Shown here: positions 1-12,734 of the stretch, in pieces | Layout: the number at the start of each line of letters is the position of its first letter | How positions within the stretch are numbered: position 1 is the stretch's first letter | Assembly (NCBI GenBank): GCA_028023455.1 | Contig: JAQFVV010012424.1 | Coordinates: 186,001 to 250,000 of the forward strand | Direction: 5' to 3' | Source of the DNA: Epiperipatus broadwayi | Lineage: Eukaryota > Onychophora > Udeonychophora > Euonychophora > Peripatidae | Length of the DNA stretch: 64,000 nucleotides | Notes under the pieces: model-generated | The model's input: only the letters and a program-made list of their open reading frames with translations | Told to the model about the DNA's origin: nothing | The model's database searches: none | Translations under genes and position numbers: made by a program

Positions 1-1759
1 CTTGTATAATTATTAATTTCATTTTATACATATCCATAAGATGCCATTGTTTTGAATCTGGGTTTATGCAAGTTCCTTTAAAGTGGTTTTTCTATCCAAA
101 CTAAGGATCTGCAATAATCAATCTATGTGCTGTGCATAAATTCGATAACAGATTGTTCAAGTTCATAGAACCAATAAAAAAAATAAAGTACAGTTTAATG
201 TTCCTACCACCATATGTATTAAAGGCTCCAAGAAGGAAAAAATTCAATCTTTTATTAGTAATGATGCAATAACACTATTCAATTAAAAGTCTTTATCTTA
301 ATTTTCTAAATATAATAAAGTGACATAAACCCTCATAAATTTGGGACAGATACCAATGCAAAAAATAATTTTTAATATTGTTAACTTTTCATTGATATAT
401 CTAGAAATTCCAAGTAAAACATGAATTCACAGAGAATACTAAACCAAGCTGGTTTTCTATTTGATAAACTGCCCTTGCAAAAAATTTATGCAGTTAAACT
501 TCACACATCTGCACAGCAACTGCAACAACTCTTTAACTCCCAAATGATAGCTGCATTTAAGAATTCAAGTCAAATTATCTTTATAGCCACTATTATCTCT
601 AACTGTCTTGTTACCATTAAACTGATATTACAATTATTTCTAATATTTAAATAAATTGTCAGTTGGGAATAATCATCTAGCCAGTCATTGAGGAATAGAC
701 CATTATTTGACTATTTTTTCTAGATTCTTTTAACATTTGTGGAGAGGATTTCTAAATACAGCTGCTCAAACAAAAATAAAAAAAAATGGTTATTTTCAAC
801 TGAAAAATCGTTAGCTCTAAAATCTGATGTTCTACCATTGCATTAAAATATAATGGGCAAATTGTTCCTTCATTTTCTAAAGGAAAACTTCTGTTCAAAA
901 TCCAGTTTCAAATTAATTCATTAGCAACAATGTCTCTTACAATATGCGTCTTCTAAACTTTTCCCTACAACTGTTTTTTCATCCATAGCTCTGCATGTTT
1001 TGAATATTCGTAGTCAAATCAAAGATGAAACTATGATTGCACGAATACATAATCCTATTGTTACAATTAATCCAAAAATAACTGAATCCTATAATAATCT
1101 AAATAGCCAAACATATTAAGTAAAAAAGTAAAAAAAAAAAAATCCAAGTCAGATGTCATATGACCTAATTTAATAAGGTTGTATTTACAAATGTTATGTA
1201 CAGAGCTGGCAAAATAAACAAAGCTTGTTAAGAGCTTATTTTGCGAGCTCTATATATAAAATAAGTGAAAAAGTATATAAAGAAACCAAAAAGATCATGA
1301 AACAGTATCTATTCTTTGATAAGCCATCATTATAATTACAAGTTGTCTGGTATGCTATTTGCAGTTAACCCTCATATTTGAACATTTCAATATCCAAACT
1401 ATTTGTTAATGACGATATATCAAAATATTACTGACAAAATCGGAAAATCTCATAAAAAGGCAACATTTATTAGTCAACAAAACTTGTTCATATTTTAATA
1501 TTACTTTTGGTTTTTAGACAACTACAATTTTTCCAAACCATTTATACGTTTGGATAAACAAATGTTATTTTCATCAATTTAGGAAATGTCCGTATAACTA
1601 TTTTTGCTACTAAAAGTCACGTATTACTGAATTCAGATTTCGAATTATTTGTCATATTTTTGCTATATCTCAATATTTTGCTTAAAAATAACGTGTTTTG
1701 TATTTAAAAATAAAAAAATAAACAAAACATAATAAATTGATCGATATAACAGTTCTTAC
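1..1759 (-). other. Probable intron of the CCCH-finger gene; no exon recognised
   Basis: This stretch lies downstream (minus strand) of the splice donor at 1759/1758 and should be intron, possibly with further exons. I looked for a continuation of the RWD-like sequence and found none that I could support. The short plus-strand ORF at 421-654 has no recognisable features. A poly-A run sits at about 1131-1141. Confidence 0.4.
1752..1759 (-). promoter_or_regulatory. Splice donor ending the CCCH exon
   Basis: On the minus strand the sequence is TGG|GTAAGAAC, a near-consensus 5' splice site directly after the Trp276 codon. Reading past it gives hydrophobic low-complexity sequence, which supports splicing here. 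Confidence 0.7.
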
Positions 1760-2587
1760 CCAATCTGGATCAGTAGAGGCAATTCTAACTTTGTACACAG
1801 TTTCATCCTCATTTTGTACTATAGTTATCCTATCTTTTGTAAATCTTTTTAACAACTGTTCCACTTCGGTTTGTCTTAATTTACTTAATTCGTCATCATT
1901 TAAATTCTTTAGAAATAAATCTTTTCTGCCTGCAGTAGACGATCTCGAAATAAAAACTCGAGTTTTCTGTGGATAAAATCCATGATTATTGGCAACATTT
2001 TTTTCAAAATGTTTAAAACGACAATTATGCCCCGCAGCGCAATATCCCACTTTAAAATATTTGCATAATGGTCTTTCGTCACTATGATAAAACTGAGATT
2101 TTTCAGTTAAATAAGATTGATTACTATTATTTTCTTGATCGGATTTATAGGAAGGTGTTCTATATTTACTGTAGTTAGTTTCATTCACAACTTTAGATGG
2201 TCTTTGTCTTTCATTATAGTTGCCCTTATTTTCTGCTTTTATATGCTCGAATTTACATCTATTTCCAAACCAACAACGTGCATATTTAAAATAATATGAG
2301 CATATATTATCATTATTTTCTCGTTCTCTAGGTAACTTATTTCCTGAATTTTTGAAATCTTCAGACCCATCTGAGATTGGTTTTTCATATTTAGAATCGT
2401 TATATGATTTATTTGTTTCACGATAGTGCAAAAATTGGCAATTTCGCCCATATCGACAGCCATAATTTGAGTTAAAAAACTTGCACAGTGGTTTGGAATT
2501 ATTTTGATTGTACTTTGAATTGGCTGACATTTTTCGAGAATTACCTTGGTGATCGACTTGATGCGAATGATCCGACATAAATGGCAA
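1760..2587 (-). CDS. Triple CCCH zinc-finger protein, first coding exon (partial), RWD-like domain start
   Basis: The exon encodes 276 residues from ATG at 2587; a second Met at residue 4 is an alternative start. Three CCCH fingers are visible: C35-x8-C44-x5-C50-x3-H54, C96-x8-C105-x5-C111-x3-H115 and C175-x7-C183-x5-C189-x3-H193. They are separated by polar Asn/Ser/Lys-rich linkers. CCCH fingers of this spacing usually bind single-stranded RNA, so an RNA-associated role is inferred. From about residue 222 a compact region (KNLNDDELSKLRQTEVEQLL, then YKVRIASTDPDW) looks like the first helix and strand of an RWD-type domain. Trp276 is followed immediately by GTAAGAAC, a strong splice donor, so the 25 residues read beyond it are intron. 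The rest of the gene lies at lower coordinates or outside the window. I do not recognise the ortholog. The alternative is a retrocopy, but the exact donor and the intact frame argue against that. Confidence 0.72.
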
Positions 2588-3524
2588 ATGATATTTTTTT
2601 TTTACTGATAAACATTAATTTTTACTACACAAATTTATATAGGAACATTAGATAGTTTTAAAAATTACGTAATAATGGTGCAATGAAGGACTTTAACCCG
2701 AACGGAAGTTATGAAAGATACTTCTGCTATATATTGAAAAATACTGTCTAATTTTTACTAAAGCGGCGCTTTTTAATATGATTTTACATCTACTTAATTT
2801 AAGTCACAAAAATAATTTCAAATCAGTAAACCCACATGTTAAATAAACCTATATAAAATGCTTAACTTTTCTTGCAGAAGACATTTTATCGATTTTTCTT
2901 TCCTGGAAAAAATTTGAAAAAAAAAAAAAGCAAATGTCGCAAAAATATTTGTAATTTGCATAATTTATGAACAAAATAATAATAATAATAAAAAGCATTT
3001 TTGTAAAATATTATTACATCAAAAAGTATATTTTGTATTAATATATTTTCTTTGATTTAATTATCGCATGAACTATACAATAGTGGAATTTTGTGAGTAT
3101 GACCTGAAACAATTTACGATATTCCTAGTAAATTTTTTATTATTACCTGTTAGCACTGTTTATTCGGTTTGTTGTTATACTAAAAGGGACGATGCGTTTT
3201 TCATTTGTTCATAGATTGATCGTTTCGCAAATATGTTGATAGAATTCGATATTTATTAATATACATTTAGAAAAATATTAAAATACCTTTTTTTGTGTGT
3301 GTAACCGCATTGTAATGTGGAGTGGAGTTATAGTTCGTGTAAATTACCCAAACAGCTATTATAACTCCAATTCTCAAAAAAACTGTTTAGTAAAATATTT
3401 TTTCGGTGGAATTGATAAAACTACCAAGTAACAAGTTCAGGGCATTATTATTAATATTGTTCATGTAAAATATGATATTATAAATAGATATAACTCATAC
3501 TGTCAGCTTTGAACTACAGCGGGA
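2588..3524. other. Upstream region of the CCCH gene, possible bidirectional promoter interval
   Basis: A 937-bp A+T-rich interval separates the CCCH start codon (minus) from a small plus-strand ORF. It contains an A-run near 2916-2929 and a short AAT repeat near 2979. I see no convincing TATA or initiator pair. Confidence 0.25.
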
Positions 3525-3728
3525 ATGGAATGTTTCTTGTTGCTGTTACTGTTGGAGAATTGCCACAAACACAGTAGTATATTACTTTATCAGATAGACA
3601 ATCAGAATATTTATATTAATAAACTGGATTCTGTATCACTAAACATTATACTGGAAGTAATCCGAGTATTGCTCAGTGAGCATGGTTATGATGGCTGTAA
3701 TCCTGCTGCAAAAGTTTTGAATATTTAA
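3525..3728 (+). CDS. Small ORF or possible exon, unknown protein
   Basis: ATG to stop, 67 residues, with an in-frame stop just upstream. It starts with a hydrophobic stretch (ECFLLLLLLENC) and ends GYDGCNPAAKVLNI. Directly after its stop another frame reads NDPDYGIFSIVRLKVLNKHF and on to a Cys-Asn-Tyr-Leu end before a T-run. The two segments together look more protein-like than average for this window, so either a frameshift or an exon boundary is possible. No family is recognised. It is divergently oriented to the CCCH gene. It could be a chance ORF or an old transposon fragment. Confidence 0.25.
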   Translation: MECFLLLLLLENCHKHSSILLYQIDNQNIYINKLDSVSLNIILEVIRVLLSEHGYDGCNPAAKVLNI

Positions 3729-4004
3729 TAATGATCCAGACTACGGTATTTTTTCCATCGTACGATTAAAAGTTTTAAATAAGCATTTCACGGTGTTGGA
3801 TATTTGCAATTATCTTTTTTTTTTTCATTGCCTATTTGTAATGTCCATTCTGTATTAAATTGTAAATTAAAGGAAGTTCATAGGTACTTGGTTACCAGAG
3901 ATTGATTTTAGAGAATAAGAAGCACTGGAGATGTTTTTTGTTGCTAAGCAAATGCAAAAAAAAAGTGTCGGGAACAAAATGATTTATATATTGCTTTTAT
4001 TGTT

Positions 4005-5200
4005 TTGGTCAAGGCATTTAATTTAGTTGACATAACAGGTCTGCAGTATTGTTTGAATTTAGTTGATTGCTCACTAAAATTTATTCATATACAGCGTCTA
4101 TATGATGGGATGAGAGAAAGTGTTATTACTAACAGATGGACAATCAGGTATTTGAAATGAAAACTGGTGTAAAATAAGGATGTGTACTTGGTCCAGCATT
4201 GTTTCAAGTTTTGTGATAATGGTCTTTGGAATTGTTTATAGTTGGCATAATTGAAACAGGAATCAAGATACAATAAAATTTTGATTATAGAATTTTTGAT
4301 TTGAATCTATTAGAAGCAAAAACAATTTCATCTTCCTTAATTCTGGACTTACAATATGCTGATGATTTTGTCATTTTTGCTAATTCAAAAGATGATATAC
4401 AGAATATGCTTAATGATTTGGATGCAACATTTAAAGACTTGTTTAATAATTACTGTTCAAAAATATTCAAGTTCTTCATAATGTCAGAAGAAAAATCCTC
4501 AGTAAATTTTAGCTTAAATCATTATCAACTTTAGAATGTAAACCACTTTAAATACTTTGGTGGTTTTACAAACAGAAAAGTGACTTAGTTGTTGAGATAC
4601 AACAGAATTTAATATGCGCTTCTAATGTAGAACTGTTATTTTACTTAATTGTATGGAAATGAGATTTGGACTCTCTATCATTGCAGTATATTAGAGCAGT
4701 GTATTTAAGAATGCTCTACAATTTTAAAAATACAATGGCAGGTTCATAAAACCAATCAATATGTTCTTAACTTTTTGGATGTGATGCTATAGAATCCATT
4801 ATTGTAAAGTCACATCTTCATTGAATTGGACATTTAAAATAAATGATCAATGCAAGACTTCCTCAAAGAATGTTGTATGGTGAATTTAGGCATGGTTTTC
4901 ATACAAGAGGTAAATCCCATCTATGTTATAAGGATTATTTCAAAGACAGAGAAGTGCAATGTCAATTGTTTCCATTGGGAAAATTAGCTGAGAATTGAAT
5001 ATATTGGAGAGCTACAATTAGACATGATGTTCAAATGTTTCAGAAAGAAAAGTTTTCTGCTGAAGAAATTGAAAGGCAATATAAAATATCTTGTAAACAA
5101 AAAATGGACATGTTCCATATATGAATATATTTATGTTTTACAGATTGATTTATCTCGACATCACAAAACTCATTCATTTCTAGAGCGGTTTTTTGTTTCT
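4005..5200 (+). pseudogene. LINE remnant: reverse transcriptase palm to C-terminal zinc-finger-like tail
   Basis: This is a decayed non-LTR retrotransposon of the type whose proteins are often annotated 'craniofacial development protein 2-like'. In order one can read a degenerate D-x-KAF region near 4010, RLYDGMRESVITNRWTIRYL near 4100, GVKQGCVLGPALF near 4170-4210 (RT motif B), LQYADDFVIFA at about 4348-4380 (catalytic YxDD intact), LPQRMLYGEFRHGF near 4858, and a C-terminal Cys..Cys...L..HHKTH arrangement near 5110-5175 resembling this family's terminal C2H2-like motif. Several frame changes and stops break it. The start is 5'-truncated, as is typical of LINEs. No function remains. Confidence 0.75.
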
Positions 5201-5447
5201 CTTATCTTTTTATGGGGGCGGGGGGGTATAATTAGTCATATTCATTTATGAGCGGCTATTCATTATTTTTTTATTATTAAAGAAATTCAATTGTTCAAAA
5301 AACTTATATCAGAAGCTAAAGATGGGAATTTTATTTGCATGCTTGTTTTAAAAAAGTTAACTATATTAAAAGAAGAATGATTTAGGAATACCTGAAAGCA
5401 TAAATATTTTATAATCATTTTTTCACATGAAGTTTTGTTTTCTAGAT

Positions 5448-5868
5448 CTGAGTTCAGCAAACTTTTTAACATAAAGAGCTATTGTCCTCCTGTCCCCATA
5501 AAAGCTGCAAGGAAAGAGGTGAAAAATAGGGTCATGAAAAATATGAATTTCTGAATGGCTGTGGATGTATTCAAACATTTAGTAAAAAATCATATAGAAC
5601 CTGTATAATAAAAATAAAAATTATTTTAAAAATAAACAAAAACAGTAAGTTACTTAGGCAGTTTTTGATTTATTTACAAATTTCTAATATTTAAACATAC
5701 ATCATGTACAATATTTACTATTCTATAATAAGTCTGAATTCAAAAAACAATGTTGAAAATGTATTTTTCCCCTTGTAGAGTCATCGAAATGTTTACAAGA
5801 GAAAATGAGTTTATCATGATTAAAAGAACTAAGTTTGGAATCAAAGAGCTGCAGTTTGCTGACCCCTG
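5448..5868. mobile_element. hAT-type MITE with perfect 8-bp target duplication
   Basis: The 421-bp element is bounded by the identical octamer TTCTAGAT at 5440-5447 and 5869-5876. Its termini are inverted and imperfect: left CTGAGTTCAGCAAACTTTTT, right (reverse complement) CAGGGGTCAGCAAACTGCAG. An 8-bp duplication with CAGGGGT-like ends is diagnostic of the hAT superfamily. There is no transposase, so it is non-autonomous. Confidence 0.85.
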
Positions 5869-5876
5869 TTCTAGAT

Positions 5877-6082
5877 TAAAATGGAGGTAGAAGAACTAAG
5901 TCTATCACTACTAATTTTATACCCCAATCATTTGTTATGTTTATTGTTTAGCATATAGATTTACCTCCCAAAGTTTTGTAATACCAAGAGAATATTCATT
6001 TCTTTGAGTGGTTACATTATTAAAAAGGTTGTTTATTCAAGTTGGAAATCAATTTATAATCGGAGAGTAGAATACAATTGTT
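5877..6082. other. Unassigned A+T-rich spacer
   Basis: Nothing recognisable between the hAT MITE and the LINE fragment. Confidence 0.3.
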
Positions 6083-6430
6083 GGTTCAAATCATCATCAT
6101 TTTCAACCATTATTGATCCACTGCAGAATGAAAGTCTCCAAGTTCAATCCATCTCCAATCTCTAGCCTCTCTTCTCCACAATGCACTTCATTATTTTATC
6201 CATCCATCTCACATGAGGTCCTGTGATGTCTTACAATCTCTTGGAAGCCAGTTTAAGATTTCAACTATCCATCTATTATTATCTTTTCTAGCAATATGTC
6301 CAGTCCAACTCCACTTTAGTCTCTTAATGTTTTCAGTGATAACACCTGTTCTCTCACCCATACATTTCATGGTTACAATCTCTTATTACTATATCATGCA
6401 TATCTCCATACTTCTTTGAGTATTTCAGAT
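6083..6430 (-). pseudogene. LINE 3' coding fragment
   Basis: The minus-strand translation reads GERTGVITENIKRLKWSWTG then HIARKDNNRWIVEILNWLPR and a Trp-rich end (ALWRREARDWRWIELGDF). This matches the conserved C-terminal region of RTE/Jockey-like LINE proteins (RLKWxWAGHxAR, DxRW, W-PR). It is broken by stops and 5'-truncated, and is a different LINE type from the 4-5 kb copy. Confidence 0.72.
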
Positions 6431-8770
6431 ATCTTTAATAAAATATTACCAGATATTTAAAAAAATATTTGAATGGGTTTATTACTTGGGAGTTCATAAA
6501 AAGTATGAGCATTTGATGTGATAGATGGATGTGATCCATGGACCTTAAACTTCAGTCTGTCATTGTATAACAGCACACAAGTAATACTATTCAGTATTGA
6601 TAGCGCTTAGCTTTAAATAAATTTCTTTATTATAAATCAAACCTGTTCTGTTGTCAAATGTTTCAACATTTTTTTTAATTTTTGAAGATACTGATAAGCA
6701 AAAATTTAAGTTAGGAGCTGTAAAAGAATGTTTATGTTGTTAAATAAATTTAAATCTCTAAGCAATTTTTTTTTTTACATTTTGCAATTTGCATATTGTA
6801 TTTCATTCACTCCAGATTACATCAGGAGAGCTAAGGAACAGAGAATACAATGATCAGATTGATAGAACTAGAGATTTGGTCAGTAATAGATCAATACCAT
6901 AATAGGGTAAAGCACACCTGTTGACATTGAAGTTCCTGGATAGGATTATACAAATAATAGATGTTTCCCATCACCGCTGCTCAATTGTTTTGGCAAGTGG
7001 GGGGCAAGCAACATTGTAATTCACATATTTCTGCATTAAGCTTCCTGCACTAGCTATAACTTAGGATCTGATAGCAATATCTTCTATCTTTCAATCTCTA
7101 AGTGATAACTAAGTGCTAAACTCACAATCGAGTTCATTTCTCTTATAATAGATTATATGCTCCACTTCCGTCATAGTGAACTTATATATAATTTATAACA
7201 ATCACAAAAGCAATAAATATATGTAGAATATATTTATATGTATAATAATCTAAAATATAGTAGTTTTATAAATTTAAGATGTTGATATAGCTATTGTCTC
7301 CTCATTTGGTCTAAGTAAAACAACTGTCTGTTTATAAAGTATCTACTCCTTAACTTATTATCTAACTATCTCTTAGCTATTTATTCTCATTGCCATATTA
7401 GAACATGATGTGAACTCTTCTCAAATACTATTTTTAATTTTTTTAAAACAATATTTAGCTGAACAAATATTAAATAAGGTAATGTCTGTTTAATATGTCT
7501 CCCTTAACATTTTTCTGTAATAATGTTTCTTCCTCGTATGTAATTTCCTAATTCAACAGAAATAATTTCACTTTTCAAATATCTCTTCATGATAAATATT
7601 CACCAAACTTCTTTCATGATTACTTCTTCCAACTCCAATTAAGAATGTTATTCCCCTATTTTTTTTATAATCTAAATCACTTTTCAGATATAAATATCTA
7701 ACTTAAAAATCAAACTGAATGGTATAATGTTCTCAATAGTCGTTGTCTTGAGTTCTTTATCTAATAGAATTATAACTAGTGAAAGGAAATTACTAGACAA
7801 AGCCCATGTTTGTCCAAAGATAGGTTGAATTATTAGTAAAAGAATGTGACCCAATAATAGATAACACTTGATAATTGACAATAATTGTTTTGCTTTTGAG
7901 CTCATTTCTTAGTACAATCTACTTTGCATCTTCGTTTCAGAATTATATAAACTTTATCCTCTATAATTCATTTGAAATCTAATTTCCATGTAATTTATTT
8001 CAATAATATATTTTACTCCATTACTGCACATCATATTTTATTCTTAGATATGTCACTTTTCATTAAAATTAAGCTTTTTTTATTATTGTAGCCTAAATCA
8101 TATCTTTCAATCTATCCACTAAATGTAGCAGTAAATTAACTTATTTTTGATTTATTCTCGGTGTTTCCATGCATATTTTTTTTTATTTAAATCAAACCTT
8201 TTTTTTTTTTTTTGCATTTTTTTTTTCTATATTCTTCCATATTTTAGCTTCATTTTGCATCTCAATTTATTTAATTAAGCTTTCTTTACATACCTTTACT
8301 TTTTTCAGTTTTTTACATTTTCTTCTCCCTGGTTGTCTATATACTAAATTCTATTTTTTCTTTTTTAATTTTTTTGAAATAATTCCCAATTTTTATAATT
8401 TATTTTTTAATAATTCCTAACTTTTATAATTTGTTTTTTTTTTTTTTTAATTTTTATTGTATAAATTTATTTTTTCATCTTTTGTTTTTGAAAATTTTTC
8501 ACTAACATCCCACTTCAATGTATATGTAGCCTATTATTTTTCAAAATCAGGTATTTCTTAATCTTTTAACATTTAATTTTAATTCTATCATTATCAAATG
8601 ATAATCTACACTGTCAGCTACAAGTTATGTCCATGCTTCTTATTGTTTCTAAATTTACCTTGTGCTGTGACTCAGTAGGAAGAGGCTTACTATTAGTATT
8701 GTTCAGTATGTATTAGATATACAAAAGTATTTATAATATGTCTGTTAGTATGTGTTAGATATACATACAT
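6431..8770. other. Long unassigned stretch, T-rich in its second half
   Basis: No gene is supported. About 7300-8600 is pyrimidine-rich on the plus strand with long T-runs (8193-8230, 8434-8451). The plus ORF at 8169-8420 is a low-complexity artefact. A purine-rich complement could be an eroded coding fragment on the minus strand, but I cannot name it. Confidence 0.3.
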
Positions 8771-9037
8771 ATAATATTAATATTTATGTTTTTTATTACT
8801 TTTTACAGTGCTTTTTACAACCCACTATTGACAATTTCGATTGCCCCAGCAACCTTCTTTAGAACTTCTACTTATATTTTCAAATCTAAATTTAAAAGTT
8901 TGAATTGATAGCAATTAAGATTTGAAAATGTAAGTAGAAGTTCTGAAGAAGATTGCTGGGGCAATCAAAACTATCAATAGTGGGTTATAAAAACATTTTA
9001 AAAAGTAGTAAAGAACATAAATGATATTAATATTATA
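8771..9037. repeat. Foldback (hairpin) element
   Basis: Two arms of about 120 bp are inverted copies. TAACCCACTATTGA-type ends, GATTGCCCCAGCAA and AGAACTTCTACTTA recur in reverse complement at 8818-8930 and 8905-8990, with outer AT-rich arms reaching TATTAATAT. There is no coding capacity. It is probably a MITE; no target duplication is obvious. Confidence 0.7.
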
Positions 9038-9998
9038 TGGATTTGGCAATGCAATAACAAAGATTAAGTTATAATACTTCATACATATACATTCTTATCA
9101 AATAATAAAACTATAATTTGAATAGGAGAAAATTATACAATCAGAAGCTTAAGCGGAAGAAATGCTAATGGAGTAATTATTGTACCAAGCTTAATGGACA
9201 GTTAATTGAAAAGTAGACTAAAAATTCAAGGAATGTGCAATTAAGCTATTAGACTAATCAAAAGTAAAAATTCTTTAGTAACCTAACAATAGAATGGCAT
9301 AACCAATCCTAAAAACAGAAAGCTAAAATATTTCTCGAAAGTTCTAGAAGACTCTGGAGAAATATAAAAAGAATGATCCAGCTACAATCCAGGACAGAAA
9401 TATAGATGTCGAAAGCCAATGCTTTGAGCCTGGAATATCTCTTAGATGGAGGATCCAGACAGGTGTTTATACTCAGTAGCAACCCCAGTTGAAGGTCTAA
9501 AATAGGATTTGAGGATATTTAAAGGCCATCTCAATCTAAATATAATTTTTGTGCCCTTCAGATATACAAAAATATTTTGTAAGTAATTATTGTTTGTATT
9601 ATAAGCATATCTTACTCCTTATATACATGTATGTTATTGTATATAAAAGTTATCGTTTAACATTCTTATCTGTGCTCTATGGGTTTTTCTAACTTCATTT
9701 CATGTTCCATTTGGACTTTTTAAATTTACTATCCATTGAGGAGCCATTAATTAGCATCTTACTGGCAAAGTAAGGGCCCAGATGTCACACAATATTTCTA
9801 TTACTAGAAACTTCTCATTTGTAAAATTTCTTTCAGTTTTATATATTTAGTTTTACCATACTATTTTTTTTTTTTTTTTTTTAACAAAACTTAATCTTTT
9901 ACTTCCATTTTCATTACAATTATTTTTAAAAAACTGCCAAATACCCAGTTTGACTAATAAGGCAAAAAAAACTCCACAACACTGTTATTTAATGTAAA
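9038..9998. other. Unassigned intergenic sequence
   Basis: Moderately complex sequence at 9100-9550 may be an old transposon fragment, but no protein motif is readable. A T-run lies at 9864-9882. Nothing else is supported. Confidence 0.25.
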
Positions 9999-10171
9999 GT
10001 AATATCTGGTAAAATGAAAATACACACAGAAAAGGTAGTTTTTTTTAATAATATTTAGCATGCTTTCAATATATTTTTACTATATTATATTCATGGCATT
10101 CTAGGCAGTAATAAAGCTAAATATTATTTTTAAAAAACTATCTTGTGTATTTTCATTTTACCAGATATTAC
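9999..10171. repeat. Short foldback element
   Basis: Arms of about 60 bp: GTAATATCTGGTAAAATGAA at 9999 is repeated in reverse complement ending at 10171, and the similarity continues through AATATTTAGC. The loop is about 50 bp. It is a MITE-like hairpin with no coding sequence. Confidence 0.65.
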
Positions 10172-12734
10172 GTAGACTCGGAAAAGAAGAAAATTAGTAG
10201 CAATTGAATCACTAATGTAAAGTAGAATAATCAGTTATTAGCAAATAGATATAAAATTTCCTACTCTTAACATTTAAATTCCCACCCCCATCTGAGAATG
10301 GGGAGTCAATATTAGGTAACTTTTACTGCATGTAAACCTGAAAAACTGTAAGATCTGTTGTAATACCTTTCAGTTAATTATGATAGATACTTTTTTTTCA
10401 TCCTCTGAACAAGAACTTTGTATGACTCCATTATTCTCATTACAGCTTCTTCATTTGTTACATAAAATAGTATAATTTTTATTTTTTCAATAAACTTCTT
10501 CAAGCACCTATTTCATAAAAATTTTCTTAATCTAAGGACTTTGGATTCACAATGGGGAATGGATTAATATATTGCGTCTTACTAAACAATTCTTCAGATA
10601 CTTTCTCAGTATAATCAATTAGATCTTTATTGTAGTCTCTGGCAATTATTTGCATTAAAATTTACAAATATTATTTTATAAATCTATGTTACACATATAC
10701 AGTAATAAAGTAGCAAAAAAAATGTCCGTTACTTGTATCAAATATTTGCTATCAAAGAAATTTTGTTTTAGATTGTGTAAATATCAAATTTTAAATCTGT
10801 ACTTCTCTAACCTACACATGTGGGATATGTGTGTATAGTTCATTACTGAACTCAGATTGTTGACAAGGCCCATAATTAACAGAAATAGTAAATTAAATAG
10901 TGCCGAACGAAAACTATCCTCATTGTCTGCAGGATATGTTCTTCGCGTATCAATAGCTAAATTCTTCCTGATACATTTTTTTTTTTGTTGCCTCTGTACC
11001 CTTTTTTACATTACTTTCTTCAGTCACTTAGATTGACATAAGATTCCATCATTTTTGAATTTCTTATGTTAGTGATTATCTCTTTGTTTTAATTGTGATA
11101 ATGGAGAAGAGAGCAGAGATATGTTTGTATAATCACATTTCTATTTTAAATTACACGTATGGCATTTCCAATATTTACTTTATATTCCAAGATTACATTA
11201 ATAGAAAAATTGCAATAAATATAGGTTCTCTAGGGTGAGAGCCCTTAGTTGTGATTTTAAATCATTTCAGATGATAATGAATCTCTTGGAACTGGATTTG
11301 AGGAATTTAATTCTGCAAATAATTAATGCTTGAGAAGCTCCACTTAAGATTCTCCTTTAATTTAACAAATGTATAGATCTCAAAAAGTTGAATATTTATA
11401 ATGCTAATGATGGCACAGTAATAGAAGATGGCTGTGATAAAATATTTAATTTTTTTTACTAAATATAGACATAATGAATGGGTGAACTTTGCTTAACACA
11501 TTGAAAATAACAAATGGATCTGAAAGTGATATATAATCATATTAGTAAGTAATATTTTTCTATAATGGGGTGATATTTTGAACAATTGGAAAGAATGTTT
11601 TGACATCTTTTGAATAGCGATATCAAAATTCAGATGTCTTGATTACGTTAAATATGTAATTAAAAAAAAAAGTGGTAAAGACTATTCTGTCAGGATCTCA
11701 ATGAATCTTTTATCATAGCATGATATATTAATTTTTAAAACAATTGAAAGTTGTTTAGGAATATAGTGACTCATAAAGTTGCATCACTTCAATAGTTGAG
11801 ATAGAAAAGATTGCAGTAATACTGCTGCTAATCAGCAAAGCACTCAAGAATTTTATCTGAATAAGGTTGATACATCATTGATAAATATTTATCAGGTAGT
11901 GTTGTTTCGTGGAATTAAGAATCACTGGGAATATAATTTTGGTTGCCATATATGCAAGAAAAATGTCATACTTTTATTGATTTGATTAAGATGTTTGTCC
12001 ATTAATGCAAAAGATTTGTGGTAGTGTTTGAAATAGTTGTTCATCCACCCAATTATTCAACATGATCATAAAAAAAGAAATATTTTAATTAATGAAAATC
12101 ATCAACCTTTGAAATGAAAACTTATTTTAACAGGAGGGTATTAGTTCTATTTTTGTTTTCTATTTTTATATCAATATATGTTTTGGAACAATTTATATGT
12201 AGCTTCATGAAGCTGTCATCAAAACATGATAGTGGTAGAGATAAGTTTAGAAGTTGGCCTTGATTCATGGCTTTTAGTTATACAGTGTGCTCGTGTTTAT
12301 TATTTTGCTCTAAATATGATTTGCATAATGTTTAGAAAACAAACTATAAACAATTTGATTTAGTAGTCAATGTTCAGTATTTCTATCCATCATTGGTTGA
12401 AAAAATTCTTCGGTAATTTTGGTTTGAATAGTTATCAATCTTAGACAGAAACGTGGACTTAGGAATTGGGTGGCCTCCAGATTTTAATGTTCTGCTACAT
12501 TTAATACGTTGGAAAAATAAATTATTTCGTCATTATATAATTATTTTTTATAAATTCATTATAAATAGAAATATTTGCTGTATGAAAATAATATATAGAC
12601 CTCTTATCAGCATAATGAAGTCACAGAAAAACCTCCATTTAATGATACTTCACAATATTATAAAAACATGATGGCCAGATTTTATGAATGTTTCTTCATT
12701 GCTTGGATATATGAAAGTGGTTGAAAAAAAAACA
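10172..12734. other. Unassigned intergenic sequence
   Basis: No supported gene. The plus ORF at 12453-12671 lies just upstream of a LINE tail and may be eroded LINE sequence. The rest shows only A+T-rich low-complexity sequence. Confidence 0.25.

Noticed and set aside
8169-8420. 83-codon plus-strand ORF
   Set aside because: Phe-rich translation of long T-runs; low complexity with no real protein features.
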